Assembly (NCBI RefSeq): GCF_013215345.1
Contig: NZ_JABSOV010000025.1
Location: forward strand, 1 to 48,500
DNA length: 48,500 nucleotides
Direction: 5' to 3'
Source of the DNA: Colwellia sp.
GTDB taxonomy: Bacteria > Pseudomonadota > Gammaproteobacteria > Enterobacterales > Alteromonadaceae
Below the pieces are notes generated by a model that was not told the origin of the DNA, did no database searches, and was given only the letters and a program-made list of their open reading frames with translations. Position 1 is the stretch's first letter. The number at the start of each line of letters is the position of its first letter. Shown in pieces: positions 46,320-48,500 of this stretch. Both the position numbers and the translations under genes were made by a program.

Positions 46320-46688
46320 TTATCTCTTTTGATTAAGTTGCTCAGTTAAGTTTAGTATGAGAATTTTTACTTCTGCTAAGTCATTTTTCATCTCTGTTAA
46401 CTCTTGCGCCAATGACTGTTGAATCATCTTCTTTATTGCACCATTTTTAAGAAGAGAGTCGATTAGGGCTGAGGTATCTTTTGTTGATAACTCTTGATTA
46501 ACTTGCTCCTTCTTATCATTAATTGGCGTAATAAAGTCGGGTTGGTGCTGCCAGTTTTTTAAGGTGGTTATTAAAGTGGCTAATGGCACAGTTTGACTCA
46601 GCTTTCCTTTTACTAATGCCACTGTTGGCTTTTTTCCTGCATTGGCAAGCTGATTGGCACAGGTCAAAATTTCATCGATAATTGTCAT
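46320..46688 (-). CDS. Small protein with KfrA-like N-terminal region
   Basis: A 122-residue protein. Residues 1-48 (ILTCANQLANAGKKPTVALVKGKLSQ..., LATLITTLKNW) resemble the KfrA-type DNA-binding N-terminal domain, with its A-x2-L-x2-G-x-x-P-T-x2-x-V pattern. The C-terminal part (about 85-120) is a predicted coiled coil (MIQQSLAQELTEMKNDLAEVKILILNLTEQL). KfrA proteins are plasmid DNA-binding coiled-coil proteins; this would be a short chromosomal relative, as HTH plus coiled coil. The family call is from pattern memory. It converges on syd with a 19-base gap. Confidence 0.7.
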   Translation of the reverse strand: MTIIDEILTCANQLANAGKKPTVALVKGKLSQTVPLATLITTLKNWQHQPDFITPINDKKEQVNQELSTKDTSALIDSLLKNGAIKKMIQQSLAQELTEMKNDLAEVKILILNLTEQLNQKR

Positions 46689-46880
46689 TTTACTTACTGA
46701 TTAAAAATAATAAATTAATTTAACTATATTTTAGCCAATATAACTAAAAATGTCTTTAACTTCATAAAGTTTATTTTTTAAAATAATTTAATTCAACGAC
46801 TTAGGTTGTTGGCTTGTTTTTTGCTGTTATTAGTAAAGAAAAATTATAACTATTACATTATACCTCTAGGGAAGATAAAC

Positions 46881-47273
46881 ATGAAAAAATCAATACTTGC
46901 TTTACTCATTGCAGCGCCACTAGCCATGACATTATCTGGTTGTGTTATAAAAATAAACGATGACGGTATTGACCATGGTTTTGTCAGCGATAGTGAAGAC
47001 CGAACTTACAAAAACCGTAAGAAAATTGCCAAAGTACAACTAGGTAGCTCTTTTATGGATATGCAGGAAAAGTTAGGCGTTGCTGATTTTTCTGAGACTT
47101 ATACGGACGGTGATAACACGGTACGCGTTTTATATTATCGTACTCAACGAAAGCATAAAGATGGTTTAACCACAAAAGATGAGTGTACGTACTTACAATT
47201 TATTAATGGTAAGTTAATAGAGACGGGTAATGGTGGAGATTATTCGAAAACTCAAAAGGTTAAAGCAAACTAA
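46881..47273 (+). CDS. DUF3192 family lipoprotein
   Basis: A 130-residue predicted lipoprotein. I use the ATG at 46881, since MKKSILALLIAAPLAMTLSGC forms a clean signal with lipobox (Cys21); an upstream in-frame start would spoil it. The residues after Cys are V-I-K, so outer-membrane sorting is expected. The domain shares the family pattern with the protein at 38235: VLYYRTQRKHKDGLTTKDECTYLQFINGKL. Function is unknown, though the small alpha/beta fold recalls BamE/SmpA. It is a single gene with its own terminator. Confidence 0.85.
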   Translation: MKKSILALLIAAPLAMTLSGCVIKINDDGIDHGFVSDSEDRTYKNRKKIAKVQLGSSFMDMQEKLGVADFSETYTDGDNTVRVLYYRTQRKHKDGLTTKDECTYLQFINGKLIETGNGGDYSKTQKVKAN

Positions 47274-47295
47274 TTAGTTACTGCTATTTAGCCCT

Positions 47296-47324
47296 AAATA
47301 CCTCGCTTAGCGGGGTATTTTTTT
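47296..47324 (+). terminator. Terminator of the DUF3192 lipoprotein gene
   Basis: An 11-pair stem (47296-47306 with 47310-47320, one G-T pair) and 3-nt loop, followed by T's. It lies 23 bases after the stop codon. Confidence 0.9.
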
Positions 47325-47444
47325 ATGTAAAAAAGATGGCCATCATGAGTGTTTAAACTCATTATATTTGACCTACTTTAAATTATGCTGTTATGGTGAA
47401 CTGTTAGATTAAAAAATAATCCGCCGTCAGAGTAGGAGAAGATA

Positions 47445-48116
47445 ATGAGTGAAACAGTATCGGTAGAAAAAAATGTTGATAGTAACCTAGATCAAGACGT
47501 TAATATTCGAGCAACGTATTTAAGTGCTCATGAGTTAAAGTTAGCCGCGTCACTTTTGTATCAAGCCTATCATGATGACCCTGTTTTTTTAGAAATATTT
47601 AATAGTGATAAAGAAGATTATGAACAGCGCCTTCGTGGTGCTATTCGAGAAGAGCTAAATGCTTTTTGGCAAGCAAAACAACCCATGGTTGGCTTGTATC
47701 TTGGAGAAGCCATGGTTGGCGTTGCTTGTATTAACAGCCCAGATGAAACGTTGGCAAGTGATCGTTTTTGGCATTGGCGCCTTAAAATGCTGCTAAATTC
47801 TGGTTACTTTAGTACTAAGCAAATGATGCAAAAAGAGCAAACCGTATTGGCAGCAGTACCAATGAAGGTTTTCCATTTTCTATCATTTATTGCTGTTCAC
47901 CCTTTACATCAGCAGCATGGTTTTGGCCATTACTTAATGGCCGCCGTTAATACAGTGCTAGATGAACACCCAGATAGTGAAGGGGTTGCCGTTTATGCTA
48001 CCTCAGGAAAATTTAAAGAGTTCTTTAAACATGTTGATTATCAAACGGTAAAAGAAGTCACCGTCGGAAATGTTTGTGGCTCTGTCATGGTTCATTATCG
48101 AGATAAAGCGGAATAA
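47445..48116 (+). CDS. GNAT family N-acetyltransferase
   Basis: A 223-residue protein with a GNAT fold. The acetyl-CoA-binding motif A is FIAVHPLHQQHGFGHYLM (about 148-165), whose Q-x-x-G-x-G/A loop is QQHGFG. Residues about 23-100 form the N-terminal strand-helix region and the final segment HVDYQTVKEVTVG is the usual terminal strand. The first 20 residues are a polar extension. The acceptor substrate cannot be told. The start has AGGAG six bases upstream. It is a monocistronic gene closed by a terminator, and the csrB-like element follows. Confidence 0.88.
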   Translation: MSETVSVEKNVDSNLDQDVNIRATYLSAHELKLAASLLYQAYHDDPVFLEIFNSDKEDYEQRLRGAIREELNAFWQAKQPMVGLYLGEAMVGVACINSPDETLASDRFWHWRLKMLLNSGYFSTKQMMQKEQTVLAAVPMKVFHFLSFIAVHPLHQQHGFGHYLMAAVNTVLDEHPDSEGVAVYATSGKFKEFFKHVDYQTVKEVTVGNVCGSVMVHYRDKAE

Positions 48117-48181
48117 CTGCACTTTATTGACTTACTCTAGGGCTATATTTAGCCTTATCTCCCCCTGTTTACTTCCCCAAT

Positions 48182-48212
48182 AAAAAATAGCACCGATAAA
48201 GTGCTATTTTTT
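48182..48212 (+). terminator. Terminator of the GNAT gene
   Basis: Perfect 12-bp stem AAAAAATAGCAC/GTGCTATTTTTT (48182-48193, 48201-48212) with a 7-nt loop and T-run. It directly abuts the regulatory box at 48214. Confidence 0.9.
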
Positions 48213-48213
48213 T

Positions 48214-48231
48214 TGTGAGACATGTCTTACG
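48214..48231 (+). promoter_or_regulatory. GacA/UvrY/VarA-type activator box
   Basis: TGTGAGACATGTCTTACG: an 18-bp near-palindrome fitting the GacA-family pattern TGTAAG-N6-CTTACA and close to the UvrY/SirA version TGTGAGA..TCTTACA. A further TGTGAGACAT begins 22 bases on, at 48236, a spacing of two helical turns. Such boxes are nearly private to csrB/rsmZ-type RNA genes and lie far upstream of their start, as here (about 175 bases). Confidence 0.75.
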
Positions 48232-48386
48232 TCACTGTGAGACATATTGGCAATCCCTGCTGAAATCGAGAATGTTAATTTTTTATATGATTGATTTTTA
48301 TTGAGTTATTCTTATTCTCACTTGTTACATTTTTTTTACATACTAATAGTGGCCGTTAACCAGCCTCGATAACTAAGATTTACGTG

Positions 48387-48392
48387 TATTAT
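48387..48392 (+). promoter_or_regulatory. -10 element of the csrB-like RNA
   Basis: TATTAT, with the expected start about six bases downstream at 48398-48400. No clear -35 is present (GCCTCG/CTCGAT area), as expected for an activator-dependent promoter. Confidence 0.45.
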
Positions 48393-48397
48393 TAACC

Positions 48398-48500
48398 GTG
48401 TCAGGAAGACAAGGAGCAGGGGGCTTCAGCGTTACTTGTAACGTGGTTAGGGAAGATGCAATGTTGCTAAAATGGAATTGCAGCGACATAAGGACTTACT
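48398..48500 (+). ncRNA. csrB: CsrB-family CsrA-sequestering RNA, 5' part (truncated by window end)
   Basis: The first 100 bases hold repeated CsrA-type GGA motifs: AGGA at 48403, AGGA at 48412, AGGGGG at 48418, AGGGA at 48449, TGGA at 48473 and AGGA at 48491. The first sits in a TGTC-AGGAA-GACA hairpin (48399-48411), and the TGGA lies in the loop of an ATGTTGC/GCGACAT stem (48461-48467, 48483-48489). CsrB RNAs bind many CsrA dimers through such loops and relieve translational repression. Support comes from the GacA/UvrY box upstream, the lack of a long open frame and the position near syd, as in E. coli. The 3' end and terminator lie outside the window. Confidence 0.72.

Larger units (their letters stand above)
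48117..48397. other. Intergenic region upstream of the csrB-like RNA
   Basis: It holds the GNAT gene terminator (48182-48212), the GacA/UvrY-type box (48214-48231), an extra half-site (48236-48241), a possible IHF site (TATATGATTGATT, 48284-48296, one mismatch to the consensus on the minus strand) and the promoter region near 48387. No protein gene is visible. Confidence 0.65.

Overview
The window is a chromosomal segment of an AT-rich marine gammaproteobacterium. Gene content, protein lengths and gene order fit Colwellia or a close relative in the Alteromonadales; this rests on my recognition of families and neighbourhoods, since no search was run. I see no insertion sequence, prophage, CRISPR array or clear pseudogene. 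Almost all genes are ordinary core genes in ancestral gammaproteobacterial neighbourhoods, with lineage-specific insertions between them.

Layout. (1) 1-2500: DUF188 protein, alkyltransferase-like DNA repair protein, Hsp20 chaperone and an exported thiol peroxidase whose stop codon lies in a 10-bp tandem repeat. (2) 2683-4859: a receiver-CheC phosphatase fusion followed by a PAS-GGDEF diguanylate cyclase. (3) 4947-10580: the lnt-corC-ybeY-ybeZ-miaB block on the minus strand. In E. coli ubiF lies next to miaB; here a two-gene insertion (propeller sensor with a degenerate kinase-like end, plus an unknown 161-aa protein) separates them. (4) 14465-16007: ubiF-like hydroxylase and one elongator tRNA-Met with a strong promoter. 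(5) 16212-22261, minus strand: DUF3718 protein, ychF, pth, rplY, prs, ispE, lolB. (6) 22456-29707, plus strand: hemA, prfA, prmC, sirB2, sirB1, a DUF819 membrane protein and kdsA. (7) 30594-33918: gcvA, an alpha/beta hydrolase, ygdD and rlmM. (8) 34034-42606, minus strand: chemoreceptor, NAD-type isocitrate dehydrogenase, and ppnN-xni-DUF3192, then a second diguanylate cyclase. (9) 42862-48500: M61 peptidase, queF/syd divergent pair, a KfrA-like small protein, a second DUF3192 protein, a GNAT acetyltransferase, and at the very end the start of what looks like a CsrB-family regulatory RNA.

The most notable non-coding signal is at 48214-48500. An 18-bp palindrome matching the GacA/UvrY box lies about 175 bases upstream of a -10-like element and a run of GGA motifs, several in hairpin loops. 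In E. coli csrB also lies beside syd, so motif and synteny agree. With two diguanylate cyclases, a CheC fusion and a chemoreceptor, the window is rich in signalling genes; a functional link among them is only inference.

Five genes appear to use non-ATG starts: TTG for hemA, sirB2, gcvA and xni, and GTG for prs. Most convergent gene pairs are separated by clear stem-loop terminators.
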